Assembly (NCBI RefSeq): GCF_030063285.1
Contig: NZ_JASISU010000002.1
Span: forward strand, 186,001-250,000
Origin: Pseudarthrobacter sp. PS3-L1
GTDB taxonomy: Bacteria > Actinomycetota > Actinomycetes > Actinomycetales > Micrococcaceae
DNA: 64,000 nt
Direction: 5' to 3'
Below the pieces are notes generated by a model that worked only from the letters and a program-made list of their open reading frames with translations, was not told the DNA's origin and ran no database searches. Below are positions 31,047 to 41,629 of the stretch, piece after piece; the first letter of the stretch is position 1; the number at the start of each line of letters is the position of its first letter. A program made the translations under genes and the position numbers.

Positions 31047-31094
31047 ATACATCATCTAGGGGTCGCCACGGTCACCCTGCACTAGATGTAGTAT
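31047..31094. promoter_or_regulatory. Pair of NrdR boxes controlling nrdHIEF
   Basis: ATACATCATCTAGGGG (31047-31062) and GCACTAGATGTAGTAT (31079-31094) match the ACACTATATCTAGTGT NrdR consensus in their central parts. Their centres are 32 bases apart, about three helical turns, as is usual for NrdR pairs. The second box matches best. Confidence 0.7.
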
Positions 31095-31261
31095 CAACTT
31101 ACGGATTAGGCACGAGAAAGAAGCCGTCCGTTCAAGTGCATATATCGTCCCAGGACGCAACCGGCAGAACGTGCCGGGCGAACCGGGCAACAGCTGGAGC
31201 AGGGCGTGAAAACCCGGGACCTCCAGCTACAGAAAAAGACTTACTAAAGGGGTTTGGGATC

Positions 31262-31507
31262 ATGACCGTCACGGTTTACACAAAGCCGGCATGCGTTCAG
31301 TGCAACGCGACGTACCGCGCGCTGGATAAAAAGGGCATCGCCTACCAGAGCGTTGATATTTCCCAGGATGCAGAGGCCCTCGAGCGCCTGAAGAGCCTGG
31401 GCTACATGCAGGCACCCGTTGTGGTGACGGACCAGGATCACTGGTCCGGATTCCGCCCGGACAAGATCGCGGAACTCGCCGAGTCCGCGGTCTCCTCCGT
31501 AGCCTGA
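31262..31507 (+). CDS. nrdH: Glutaredoxin-like NrdH, electron donor to ribonucleotide reductase
   Basis: The 81-residue protein has the redox motif C-V-Q-C at residues 11-14 and the NrdH end (HWSGFRPDKIAELA). It passes electrons from thioredoxin reductase to the class Ib ribonucleotide reductase. The ATG at 31262 follows AAAGGGG. A longer in-frame start (31136) lies inside the leader and lacks support. It is the first gene of nrdHIEF, about 170 bases after the NrdR boxes. Confidence 0.93.
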   Translation: MTVTVYTKPACVQCNATYRALDKKGIAYQSVDISQDAEALERLKSLGYMQAPVVVTDQDHWSGFRPDKIAELAESAVSSVA

Positions 31508-31577
31508 GTACCGCCACATACTTCACAGCAACACGCTCCACCCAGAACCACCCCAGCACTGAACCGAGGTAGATACC

Positions 31578-32027
31578 GTGGCACCACTGACGGTCCATGC
31601 CGAGATCACGGACAGCTCGCTGATCTGTTTTTCCTCATCATCAGAGAACACCCTCAAGTTTGTCCGGAAGCTGGGCATAGATTTTGCCCGGCTTCCGTTG
31701 TACGCCAGGGATGCTCCCTTGATCGCTACGGAGCCCTTTGTCCTGGTTCTTCCCACATACGGGGGAACTGGGGGCGAGGGATCAGTGCCCAAGCAGGTCA
31801 TCCGGTTCCTCAATGAACCACGGAACCGGGAACTGATCCGCGGTGTGATCGGGGCGGGCAACACAAACTTCGGGGACAACTACTGCATGGCCGCGGACAT
31901 CATTGCCGCGAAATGCAAAGTCCCCCACCTTTATAGATTTGAACTCATGGGAACGCCCGAGGATGTCACTCGGGTGATTCACGGATTGGAGACGTTTTGG
32001 ACACGACAGTCGCAGACTCAGACCTAG
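31578..32027 (+). CDS. nrdI: NrdI flavodoxin-like activator of the Mn cofactor
   Basis: The 149-residue protein binds [21 protein letters not shown] is the phosphate loop and [12 protein letters not shown] is a second flavin contact. It supplies the oxidant used to assemble the dimanganese-tyrosyl radical cofactor in NrdF. The GTG at 31578 is preceded by GAGGTAGATACC. The gene overlaps the start of nrdE by 31 bases, indicating tight coupling. Confidence 0.92.
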   Translation: MAPLTVHAEITDSSLICFSSSSENTLKFVRKLGIDFARLPLYARDAPLIATEPFVLVLPTYGGTGGEGSVPKQVIRFLNEPRNRELIRGVIGAGNTNFGDNYCMAADIIAAKCKVPHLYRFELMGTPEDVTRVIHGLETFWTRQSQTQT

Positions 32028-34198
32028 CCACCGGGGGAGTCGACTCACTCCCGGCAGCCGCCGCAGACAAAGCTGGGATGCCTGCTGCCTACAAGGGCCT
32101 GGGCTACCACGAGCTGAACGCGATGCTGAATCTGTACGGTCCTAACGGTGAGATCCAGTTCGACGCTGACCGCGAGGCGGCACACCAGTACTTCCTGCAG
32201 CACGTGAACAACAACACCGTGTTCTTCCATGACCTGGAAGAGAAGCTCGAATACCTGGTGAAGAACGAGTACTACGAGCGCGAGACGCTTGACCAGTACA
32301 CAATGAACTTTGTCCGCGAGCTCTACAAGCGCGCCTACAGCAAGAAGTTCCGTTTTGAAACCTTCCTGGGCGCTTTCAAGTTCTATACCTCCTACACGCT
32401 GAAGACCTTTGACGGCAAGCGTTTCCTGGAGCGCTACGAGGACCGTGTGTGCATGGTTGCCCTGCACCTGGCCCGTGGCGATGAGCAGCTTGCCCTGCAG
32501 ATGGTCGATGAGATCATCGAGGGCCGTTTCCAGCCTGCAACCCCCACGTTCCTCAACGCTGGCAAGCGTCAGCGTGGTGAGCTGGTCTCCTGCTTCCTGC
32601 TGCGTATTGAAGACAACATGGAGTCGATTGGCCGGTCCATCAACTCTGCGCTCCAGCTCTCCAAGCGTGGCGGCGGTGTGGCGTTCGCGCTGACCAACAT
32701 CCGCGAGGTTGGTGCCCCGATCAAGCAGATCGAGAACCAGTCCTCCGGTGTTATCCCCGTGATGAAACTCCTCGAGGACAGCTTCTCCTACGCGAACCAG
32801 CTCGGTGCCCGCCAGGGCGCCGGTGCCGTGTACCTGCACGCCCACCACCCGGACATCTACCGGTTCCTGGACACCAAGCGGGAAAATGCGGACGAGAAGA
32901 TCCGCATCAAGACCCTCTCGCTCGGCGTCGTGGTTCCGGACATCACCTTTGAGCTGGCCAAGCGGGACGAGGACATGTACCTGTTCTCTCCGTACGACGT
33001 CGAGAAGGTCTACGGCATGCCGTTCTCCGACGTCTCGGTCACAGAGAAGTACTACGAGATGGTCGATGACTCGCGGATCAAGAAGACCAAGATCAAGGCG
33101 CGTGAGTTCTTCCAGACGCTCGCCGAGATCCAGTTCGAGTCCGGCTACCCGTACATCATGTTCGAGGACACCGTAAACCGGGAAAACCCGATTGACGGCA
33201 AGATCATCATGTCCAACCTGTGCTCGGAGATCCTCCAGGTCTCGGCGCCCACCAAGTACAACGATGACCTCTCCTACGCGGAGACCGGCAAGGACATCTC
33301 CTGCAACCTGGGCTCGCTGAACATTGCGAAGACCATGGATTCGCCGGACTTTGGCCTGACCATCGAGACAGCCATCCGGTCCCTCTCGGCAGTGTCGGAC
33401 ATGTCCAACATCACCTCGGTGCCCTCGATTGCGCGAGGCAACGACCAGAGCCACGCCATTGGCCTGGGCCAGATGAACCTGCACGGGTACCTGGCGCGGG
33501 AACGCGTCCACTATGGCTCCGAAGAGGGCCTGGATTTCACCAACATCTACTTCTACTCAGTGGTGTTCCACGCGATCCGCGCTTCCAACCGGTTGGCCAT
33601 CAAGACGGGCCAGACGTTTGGCGGCTTTGAGCGCTCCAAGTACGCCTCGGGTGAATTCTTCGACAAGTACACCAACCAGGAATGGGTTCCCCAGACTGCC
33701 AAGGTTGCGGAGATGTTCGAGGGCATCCACATTCCTACCCAGGATGACTGGCGTGAACTGAAGGCGTCCGTCATGGAGCATGGTATCTATAACCAGAACC
33801 TCCAGGCTGTGCCGCCCACGGGCTCGATTTCCTACATCAACAACTCCACGTCCTCGATCCACCCGGTGGCGTCCAAGATCGAGATCCGCAAGGAAGGCAA
33901 GCTGGGCCGCGTGTACTACCCGGCTCCGTACCTCACCAACGACAACCTGGAGTACTACCAGGATGCGTACGAGATCGGCTTCGAGAAGGTCATCGATACC
34001 TACGCCGCTGCAACGCAGCACGTGGACCAGGGCCTGTCCCTGACGCTGTTCTTCAAGGACACCGCCACCACGCGTGATATCAACAAAGCCCAGATCTACG
34101 CTTGGAAAAAGGGCATCAAGACCATCTACTACATCCGTCTCCGCCAGCTCGCGCTGGAGGGCACGGAGGTCGATGGCTGCGTCAGCTGCATGCTTTAA
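31997..34198 (+). CDS. nrdE: Class Ib ribonucleotide reductase large subunit
   Basis: The 733-residue protein is the catalytic alpha subunit that reduces ribonucleoside diphosphates. Key patches are [20 protein letters not shown], the radical-site NLCSEILQV with its Cys, [32 protein letters not shown] and the C-terminal redox pair in DGCVSCML. The TTG at 31997 has GGAG 6 bases upstream and lies inside the end of nrdI. Downstream a perfect hairpin separates it from nrdF. Confidence 0.94.
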   Translation: MDTTVADSDLATGGVDSLPAAAADKAGMPAAYKGLGYHELNAMLNLYGPNGEIQFDADREAAHQYFLQHVNNNTVFFHDLEEKLEYLVKNEYYERETLDQYTMNFVRELYKRAYSKKFRFETFLGAFKFYTSYTLKTFDGKRFLERYEDRVCMVALHLARGDEQLALQMVDEIIEGRFQPATPTFLNAGKRQRGELVSCFLLRIEDNMESIGRSINSALQLSKRGGGVAFALTNIREVGAPIKQIENQSSGVIPVMKLLEDSFSYANQLGARQGAGAVYLHAHHPDIYRFLDTKRENADEKIRIKTLSLGVVVPDITFELAKRDEDMYLFSPYDVEKVYGMPFSDVSVTEKYYEMVDDSRIKKTKIKAREFFQTLAEIQFESGYPYIMFEDTVNRENPIDGKIIMSNLCSEILQVSAPTKYNDDLSYAETGKDISCNLGSLNIAKTMDSPDFGLTIETAIRSLSAVSDMSNITSVPSIARGNDQSHAIGLGQMNLHGYLARERVHYGSEEGLDFTNIYFYSVVFHAIRASNRLAIKTGQTFGGFERSKYASGEFFDKYTNQEWVPQTAKVAEMFEGIHIPTQDDWRELKASVMEHGIYNQNLQAVPPTGSISYINNSTSSIHPVASKIEIRKEGKLGRVYYPAPYLTNDNLEYYQDAYEIGFEKVIDTYAAATQHVDQGLSLTLFFKDTATTRDINKAQIYAWKKGIKTIYYIRLRQLALEGTEVDGCVSCML

Positions 34199-34215
34199 TA
34201 TTCAACTAAATTTAG

Positions 34216-35265
<1,050 letters not shown>

Positions 35266-35289
35266 CCTTCTGTGAGACTCCGACCTAAC

Positions 35290-35412
35290 TGAGCAATTTT
35301 GCAGCATCTGAGCAAAAACAGCCTCGTATCTGAGCATTTGTGAGTTGACGACTTTGTTGGCACAACTGACGAGATAGTTGGCGCCGTGACACAGAGATTG
35401 GCACGGTGCCAA
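35290..35412. repeat. Lone IS-end-like repeat array at the left border of the defence island
   Basis: Three TGAGCA repeats (35290, 35309, 35331) are followed by TTGGCAC/TTGGCGC repeats (35357, 35378, 35398) and an inverted GTGCCAA, so that AGATAGTTGGCGC faces GTGCCAACTATCT. Multiple short subterminal repeats of this kind are typical of IS21-like ends. No transposase gene remains nearby. The rest of 35413-35895 has no supported gene. Confidence 0.4.
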
Positions 35413-35895
35413 CTATCTTGGCCGACAGAGGTCGCTTGGCCACTTTGGCCTTTGGCGCATGAGTCCACGGAGTGCTGTGGCCTTCATCAGTGGCGCCGCG
35501 TTAGGCGTGAGTGGGGTGTGAGGTTCCGTTCCGGTAGAGCTCGTCCATACGACGCAACAGGGGTGAGATTCGGAGCTAGCGGAACTAATTCTGTTCAACT
35601 TGACCCTTCGCTCCAACTTCCTCCGAATACCGCCGAGTGATGCAGGCATTGTTGGAGGAACCGCGCTATGAGCGCCAGCGACAAGCGCTTCATTCAAGCC
35701 TGGCCAAATTGCTCCAGCTTCCGTCCTCTATTCCTCGGTAAATGTTTGAGCCCGACACTGGGTTGATCGCATCGGAATTTGGAGCGATTCAAGGAAATTC
35801 CGCGTAGCCACGCGCGGTGGGCCGGAACTGTCAACAGGAAGCCACTCGCGCACCAACCACTTACTAAAAAGTAACCTCGTCGATGGAGAGATACC

Positions 35896-36891
35896 TTGCA
35901 GCTAGCCGGCCATTTCAACGTTCTCTTGAAAGACACTGTCAATCTGGGACAGGTGAAGTTGGACCTCCTCGATCAACGGGTCAATGCGATCTACAAGGCC
36001 CTCAAGAACGACGCTTTAGTCGGCTCTCTTGTGACCGGAAAGTCCCCTCAGGGCTCTTGGGCTCATCGCACGATCATTGAACCGGTGGGAACTAACGAGT
36101 TCGATGCCGATTTCATGCTCAACATGAAGGAAAACCCTGATTGGGCTGGCAACCCCAGCACATATGTTGATCAGGTTTATGCCGCAATCCACCGCCACAG
36201 CATTTACGGAAACATGCCTCACACACGGAAATGCCGCTGCGTCCGGGTTGGGTACGCGAACTCTATGCACGTCGATATAGTCCCGCATCTGAAGTTGACC
36301 GACGGTCGGGAAGTCATTGTGAACCGTGACGCAAACAATTGGGAGCAAACTGATCCGCAGGGCTTCACAGATTGGATGCGGTCTAAGGACGCCATCGCCA
36401 ACGGCAACCTCCGAAAAGTCATCCGCCTGATGAAGTATCTCCGCGATCACAAGAATTCGTTTACTGGGACGCGCTCCATCCTGCTGACCACGTTGCTTGG
36501 CTCCCAAGTTTCGGAGGTCAGTGAATTGTTGGATCCTGGCTACTACGCTGACGTTCCGACTACCCTACTTCATGTCCTCGGCGATCTTGACGTGTGGCTT
36601 CAGGCGCGCCCAGCCAAACCGAGCATTGCCGATCCGTCGGGGTCGGGGGTTACCTTCGATCACCGATGGACACAGTCGACATACAGCTACTTCAGGGACC
36701 GCGTCCATGCGCACGCAGCGGAAGTTAAAACGGCTTATCTGGAAGTTGACAAGGACAAGAGCGTCAAACTCTGGCAGGGGATCTTCGGTGACGGCTTCAA
36801 AGCGCCCCTAGCTGCCGCTAACAGCGCAAAGTTTCCCACCACGACAGTGACCGCGGCGTCCTCCGTCGCCCGGTCAGGCCGTGCTGGATGA
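35896..36891 (+). CDS. CBASS CD-NTase (cyclic oligonucleotide synthase)
   Basis: The 331-residue protein has the nucleotidyltransferase core of cGAS/DncV-like enzymes: QGSWAHRT with Gly53-Ser54, the metal-binding D-A-D at 70-72 in NEFDADFML, and a third acidic residue in MHVDIVPHL (Asp127). On phage infection such enzymes make cyclic di- or trinucleotides that switch on an effector. The product ends in ...RSGRAG, and a terminal Gly suits conjugation by Cap2. The TTG at 35896 follows GGAGAGATACC. Its stop overlaps the E1/E2 gene (ATGA). The nucleotide made cannot be read from sequence. Confidence 0.88.
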   Translation: MQLAGHFNVLLKDTVNLGQVKLDLLDQRVNAIYKALKNDALVGSLVTGKSPQGSWAHRTIIEPVGTNEFDADFMLNMKENPDWAGNPSTYVDQVYAAIHRHSIYGNMPHTRKCRCVRVGYANSMHVDIVPHLKLTDGREVIVNRDANNWEQTDPQGFTDWMRSKDAIANGNLRKVIRLMKYLRDHKNSFTGTRSILLTTLLGSQVSEVSELLDPGYYADVPTTLLHVLGDLDVWLQARPAKPSIADPSGSGVTFDHRWTQSTYSYFRDRVHAHAAEVKTAYLEVDKDKSVKLWQGIFGDGFKAPLAAANSAKFPTTTVTAASSVARSGRAG

Positions 36892-38636
36892 CAAAGCGCC
36901 GCCGACCGATCTTCTCCCAATGGCAGCGGCAGCTCCTAGCTGAACTCAAGGAACTCAGTAGGATGCAGCCGGGTGAAATTCGCGTTGCAGGACAACCAAG
37001 ACTCGAAGCAGGGGGCGACGCGGTCGTAACCATCGGTTTAAACACCGGCGGGTTGCTGCAGGAGCCAAACGGATTGCAACTACGCAGTGACGAGGAATTC
37101 GTCATACGCATAGGCAGTTCCGCTCTGTCGCCACCCAATGTCGACGTCAAACATCTTCGCTTTATCGGTTTTCCGCACGTCCTTCAGGGGCGCCGCCTAT
37201 GCCTTTTCCTAGACCCGTCTCGCGAATGGCATCCATCACTCGGCATGGCTGGGTTGCTTAACCGTCTCTGGGGCTGGCTCGAAGAAGCGGCAGGAGGCCG
37301 ATTTGATCCGAAAACGTCCATGTACCACGCTGTCGGTGGCATTCTGCACCAGTCTGTCGGGACGCCGACAATAGTGTTCCGGGAAGGCGGTCCTCTTGAA
37401 ACCCACCAGGTGGCACGCCTCGTCGAGCGGTCTTCCCACCGTTTGGATCTGACGTTTTCGACCCACGAGGTGGGCCTGAGAACGCCGGTATTCAGGCTGG
37501 ATTCGGCACTGCCTCTAGGAGCCTCCTCGTCCCTCGTTGACCTGCTTTCTCTGATTGACAATCCGTACCTCAAATGGGGCGACCGGAACGGTTCAGTCGG
37601 TGGAAAGAAGTCGGATGCGTTCGTTAGTACCCTCGCCGCGTGTGCACTGAGGAACCCAGAAGGATCTGCGCAGTACTTTGTCTTCTGCGTCCCTCACCCA
37701 GGCGGGGGAGCGCCCCATTTGCTAGGTGGGCGCTTGCCCTCAGCTGCCGCCGAAGCGTTGAGGGACGTCGCCCGAATTCAAGGCACAGCCATCACCTTAG
37801 ATACCACGAAGCTTAGGAACAGGATCGACGTCGAATGGTGCAGGATGTCTGACGAACGGCACGAAGTCACCACCCGCCGCGACCAGAGTCGACCCGTCAG
37901 TGGCTTTCTGGGTAAGTCTGTCCATGTATGGGGATGCGGCGGGCTCGGATCATGGATAGCGGAGTTCGTCGCGCGCGCTGGGGTAGCGCGCATAACGCTC
38001 TGCGACCCCGGCGTCATCAGCGGAGGCCTCTTGGTCAGGCAAAACTACGCTGAGGGAGACGTCGGTCATACTAAGGCAGAAGCGCTAGCTGTCCGGGTCC
38101 AAGATATTCGGGACGATCTATCAGTCGAAGTGGCTGGTGGGGCCATCCCGGAAAGCTTCACAGACTGTTTGGCGGCAGACATCATCATCGATGCCACCGT
38201 GAGCAACGCAATCACACAGGTTCTCGATGTCCTAGCGGCACAATCTGAACGCAAAGCGATTATCGCGCAGGTCGCGACCGATGCCGCTACCGGAACTTTG
38301 GGACTCCTCAACGTCTGTACACCAGGCTCGTCGCTGCCCCCATCGACTTTAGATGACATGGCGGGGCTAGCGATCAAGGCGGATGCGGACCTAGAGGCCT
38401 TCCACAAGCTGTGGCAGGAGCCTGAGGATGGAGCCGAACTCATCCCGACAAGGGGATGTTCTGTCCCGACGTTCCATGGTTCTGCGGCCGACCTCGCTGC
38501 AGTGGCAGCCGTACTCACTAGTTTGTTGGGAAAGCACATGCAATCTGCAACGACACCGTCGGGGACGCACGTCATATCCTTGCCCCATGCCGCCAACAGC
38601 CGACCACACGTCTTTTTGCCTCTTGGCGCCGCCTAG
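36888..38636 (+). CDS. cap2: Cap2-like E1/E2 fusion protein of CBASS
   Basis: In this 582-residue protein the N-terminal part (about 1-150) is E2-like, with a candidate catalytic Cys105 in GRRLCLFLDPSREWHP. The C-terminal part (about 335-580) is a ThiF/E1 adenylation domain with the ATP loop GCGGLGS (349-355), Asp373 and a candidate E1 Cys524 in TRGCSVPTFHG. Cap2 proteins attach the C-terminus of the CD-NTase to target molecules and so prime it. It is translationally coupled to the CD-NTase. The usual next gene, a JAB-domain protease (Cap3), is not present in this window. Confidence 0.85.
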   Translation: MTKRRRPIFSQWQRQLLAELKELSRMQPGEIRVAGQPRLEAGGDAVVTIGLNTGGLLQEPNGLQLRSDEEFVIRIGSSALSPPNVDVKHLRFIGFPHVLQGRRLCLFLDPSREWHPSLGMAGLLNRLWGWLEEAAGGRFDPKTSMYHAVGGILHQSVGTPTIVFREGGPLETHQVARLVERSSHRLDLTFSTHEVGLRTPVFRLDSALPLGASSSLVDLLSLIDNPYLKWGDRNGSVGGKKSDAFVSTLAACALRNPEGSAQYFVFCVPHPGGGAPHLLGGRLPSAAAEALRDVARIQGTAITLDTTKLRNRIDVEWCRMSDERHEVTTRRDQSRPVSGFLGKSVHVWGCGGLGSWIAEFVARAGVARITLCDPGVISGGLLVRQNYAEGDVGHTKAEALAVRVQDIRDDLSVEVAGGAIPESFTDCLAADIIIDATVSNAITQVLDVLAAQSERKAIIAQVATDAATGTLGLLNVCTPGSSLPPSTLDDMAGLAIKADADLEAFHKLWQEPEDGAELIPTRGCSVPTFHGSAADLAAVAAVLTSLLGKHMQSATTPSGTHVISLPHAANSRPHVFLPLGAA

Positions 38637-38743
38637 GAACGACCCAGGGTTCCTGCGACCAAACCCTGTCCTGACTTGAGCACGCCAAGTTGCTGGCCGA
38701 TGGAGCCACTTATCGGGGGTTAGTGGCTTGGGACTCCCTACCG

Positions 38744-39922
38744 CTAGCCCTGGATTTCCGGTGTGGCTGAATATGTGCCGGTGTCCGTCCGTTGGTACAC
38801 AATGAAACCGGGGTGAACGTCTCTCATACGGTGCTGGCCCATGCGAATTGCGGCGCTAGCGGGAACGGCGGCGATTACATGGAGTCGTGTTGCCCGCGGC
38901 CAATGCGCTTCGACTTCGGCGAGCAGTTGCCGCCATGCTTGGGAGAACGCATCAAGGGTGTCCTCGCTACCTATGAGCCCCGGGGCGGGACTTCCTGTCA
39001 TCGGGGACAGCGTAATTAGTGGCATTGATGAAAGATCCCCGGGGAGGTCTCCATGCGAGATTGATCCTGATACGGACACTGCCGCCACGACTTCCGTTTC
39101 CGAGCCGGGGGAACTCTGCTTCAGCACTTGAAAGGTTGGGGATGCCCCGGGCTGCTTGGGCCAACACCATACGTTCCGCTGACCCCCACGGTGGCGGTCG
39201 AACAGACTTACGGACAGCTTGTCATCTAGCCTGGACCCCAAGTACACCAATAACGGAATCGGTGCGAGTGGGAACAGCGATACGTGATCTACTTTGCCGT
39301 CCTCGCCGGTATGTTTAAGTTCTTCGAGGGCGTCCCGGATCTGCTTCATACCCCGATCCCATACCCAGGGGTCCTGCTCATCGTCATCGAACTTAATGAC
39401 GATGTGGACGGGCCGGCCATCGTTGACGTGAACAACCAGCCCAGCATCCACCATGGCTTCGGCGACCTCCCTTTCGGAGATCGCGGTGTTTGTTCCCCGG
39501 ATCCGGCTTCTGGTCGTGACCACCATGGTTCTGCGTAGAATTTCAAAGTTCGTCGCCTTGGCCACACGCATTTCATGTTCGGATTTCTTAGCCTCCAGCA
39601 GTTCCTGAGTGTAAAGGCCTTCGTTGACCTTATCGTCGATCATCCTGTGACAGTCTGGACAGAGCAGCAGCAGATTGCCCTCCAGGCTCCTGTCCTTCAA
39701 GGACAAGTCTGAGGAGCTTCTTGGGGACCCGTCGGTAGCTGTTGCACCTACGTTGTGGGCCATCTGGCCCGTCAACACTGTGTGAAAAAAGGAACGACTG
39801 TCTAAGACCGACCGGGCGCACAGTGTGCACCGCCCTGCGGCGCGGGCCCAGACTTTCACCTGTGTTGTGCTCGACACTTGCTCACGAGCGATGAATGTCG
39901 TCGGCTTCCCGTTTTTAGTCAC
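38744..39922 (-). CDS. cap5: HNH endonuclease-SAVED effector, Cap5-like
   Basis: In this 392-residue protein residues about 24-100 form an HNH nuclease with zinc pairs C32-C35 and C88-C91, His56 in QMAHN and His92 in CPDCHRMID. A SAVED-type ligand domain follows from about 190 to the end (HVSLFPLAPIPLLVYLGSRL and a late THLHVIAAVP-like strand). In Cap5 proteins binding of a cyclic dinucleotide drives assembly and DNA degradation, killing the infected cell. The gene faces the CD-NTase operon (convergent, 107 bases between stops), whereas effectors usually lie in the same operon. The start is a GTG at 39920-39922. Confidence 0.83.
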   Translation of the reverse strand: MTKNGKPTTFIAREQVSSTTQVKVWARAAGRCTLCARSVLDSRSFFHTVLTGQMAHNVGATATDGSPRSSSDLSLKDRSLEGNLLLLCPDCHRMIDDKVNEGLYTQELLEAKKSEHEMRVAKATNFEILRRTMVVTTRSRIRGTNTAISEREVAEAMVDAGLVVHVNDGRPVHIVIKFDDDEQDPWVWDRGMKQIRDALEELKHTGEDGKVDHVSLFPLAPIPLLVYLGSRLDDKLSVSLFDRHRGGQRNVWCWPKQPGASPTFQVLKQSSPGSETEVVAAVSVSGSISHGDLPGDLSSMPLITLSPMTGSPAPGLIGSEDTLDAFSQAWRQLLAEVEAHWPRATRLHVIAAVPASAAIRMGQHRMRDVHPGFIVYQRTDTGTYSATPEIQG

Positions 39923-40132
39923 TTGGACATGCTAGTTCCCACGCCGATTTCCGCCGAACGCCCAGGTCGCGATTTATCCTCTGCCACTGGGCAAACGACT
40001 CCTGCCCTCAGCCGAGCTCTTCTTGGCGATGATGCCGACGTCGGAAGGTTCTACGGAGGGATGCTGTTCTGCGTTGATAGACAGACTGCCGGGTTGACCG
40101 ACGTTCCGCCCACAGCCCACTAAACTCGAACG

Positions 40133-41629
40133 GTGATAACAGGCGAAATCAAATCTCAGGTAGACAAGGTCTGGAACGCGTTCTGGACCGGCGGCATCTC
40201 CAATCCTCTGGAAGTGATCGAACAGATCACGTACCTGCTCTTCCTGAAGCGCTTGGACGAGAACCAGACCCGAGCGGAGAACAAGGCCAACCGCACCGGC
40301 AGGCCGGTCCAAAACCCGGTCTTTCCCGTGGGCCTGGATGAGAAGGGTCGCTCGTACCAGGACTTCCGCTGGAGCAGGTTCAAGAACTTTTCTCGCGACG
40401 AGATGTTCACCGTCTTCGCCGAGCACATCTTCCCGTTCCTGCGCACCGGTTTGGTCCAGTTGGCCAACGGCGAGGAATCCTCCTACGCCCAGCACATGAA
40501 GGACGCCCGCTTCACCATCCCCAACGCCGGGCTGCTAGAAAAAGTCGTGGACATCATCGATGAGATCCCCATGGACGAGCGAGACACGAAGGGCGACCTC
40601 TACGAATACATGCTCGGCAAGATCGCCTCGGCCGGAACGAATGGACAGTTCCGGACGCCCCGCCACATCATCGATCTCATGGTGAAGATGACAGCGCCAC
40701 AGCCGCTGGAGGCCATCTGCGACCCGGCCGCCGGCACCGCTGGGTTCCTCGTCCAGGCCGGCGAATACCTCCGGCAGAACAACCCAAACCTGCTCACCAA
40801 CGCCGACCAGAGCCGTTTCTTCCACCACAGTCAGTTTCACGGCTACGACTTCGATAGCACCATGCTCCGCATCGGCTCCATGAATATGCTCCTCCACGGG
40901 GTAGAAAACTCGGACATCACCTACCGGGATTCACTGGCCGACCTGCATGGGACCGAGGAGGAAAAATATGATGTCGTCCTCGCCAACCCTCCCTTCGCCG
41001 GCAGCCTGGACTACGAGAACGTCGCCAAGGACCTGCTCTCACTTGTCAAGACCAAAAAGACCGAGCTGCTCTTCCTGGCCCTGTTCCTGAGGCTGCTCAA
41101 GCCCGGCGGCCGGGCGGCGGTCATTGTGCCCGACGGCGTGATGTTCGGCTCGTCCACTGCGCACAAGGCACTGCGAAAAATGCTCGTCGAGGACCACAAG
41201 CTCGACGGCGTGGTCAAACTCCCCTCCGGCGTGTTTAAACCGTATGCCGGGGTCTCCACGGCGATCCTGTTCTTCACCAAGACCAACTCCGGTGGCACCG
41301 ACAACGTCTGGTTCTACGACGTGAGCTCGGACGGTTTCAGTCTCGACGACAAGCGCACTCCGGTGGAAAACTCCGACCTCGACGATGTCCTATCCCGCTG
41401 GCAGCAGCGGACGACTACGGAGGCCGACCGGGCGCGGACGGAGCAGTCCTTCCTCGTCTCCAAGTCCGAGATCGCCGACAACGGCTATGACCTTTCCCTC
41501 AACAGATACAAAGAAGTTGAGCACGCAGACATCGACCACAAGGAACCGGCTGGGATCATTGCCGACCTGGAATCCCTTGAATCCGCGATCGCTCAGGGTC
41601 TGGAAGAACTGAAAGAACTCCTGAAGTGA
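40133..41629 (+). CDS. hsdM: Type I restriction-modification methyltransferase subunit
   Basis: The 498-residue protein has the HsdM N-terminal helical domain (about 1-140) and an N6-adenine methyltransferase domain with the SAM motif DPAAGTAGFLVQAGEYL (from about residue 199) and the catalytic NPPF (about residue 285). With HsdS it methylates the recognition sequence to protect the host. The GTG at 40133 starts the operon; the next gene overlaps by four bases. The cap5 gene is divergent from it, so both promoters lie in 39923-40132. Confidence 0.93.
   Translation: MITGEIKSQVDKVWNAFWTGGISNPLEVIEQITYLLFLKRLDENQTRAENKANRTGRPVQNPVFPVGLDEKGRSYQDFRWSRFKNFSRDEMFTVFAEHIFPFLRTGLVQLANGEESSYAQHMKDARFTIPNAGLLEKVVDIIDEIPMDERDTKGDLYEYMLGKIASAGTNGQFRTPRHIIDLMVKMTAPQPLEAICDPAAGTAGFLVQAGEYLRQNNPNLLTNADQSRFFHHSQFHGYDFDSTMLRIGSMNMLLHGVENSDITYRDSLADLHGTEEEKYDVVLANPPFAGSLDYENVAKDLLSLVKTKKTELLFLALFLRLLKPGGRAAVIVPDGVMFGSSTAHKALRKMLVEDHKLDGVVKLPSGVFKPYAGVSTAILFFTKTNSGGTDNVWFYDVSSDGFSLDDKRTPVENSDLDDVLSRWQQRTTTEADRARTEQSFLVSKSEIADNGYDLSLNRYKEVEHADIDHKEPAGIIADLESLESAIAQGLEELKELLK

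Noticed and set aside
32045..33511. A 488-codon open frame on the minus strand inside nrdE
   Set aside because: It mirrors the GC-rich third positions of nrdE, has repetitive Leu/Val/Asp/Gly composition and no domain; nrdE on the plus strand is certain.
35386..35640. An 84-codon plus-strand frame before the CD-NTase, considered as a possible missing Cap3
   Set aside because: No JAB metal-binding motif (E, H-x-H, D) and no protein-like pattern; it also overlaps the IS-end-like repeats.
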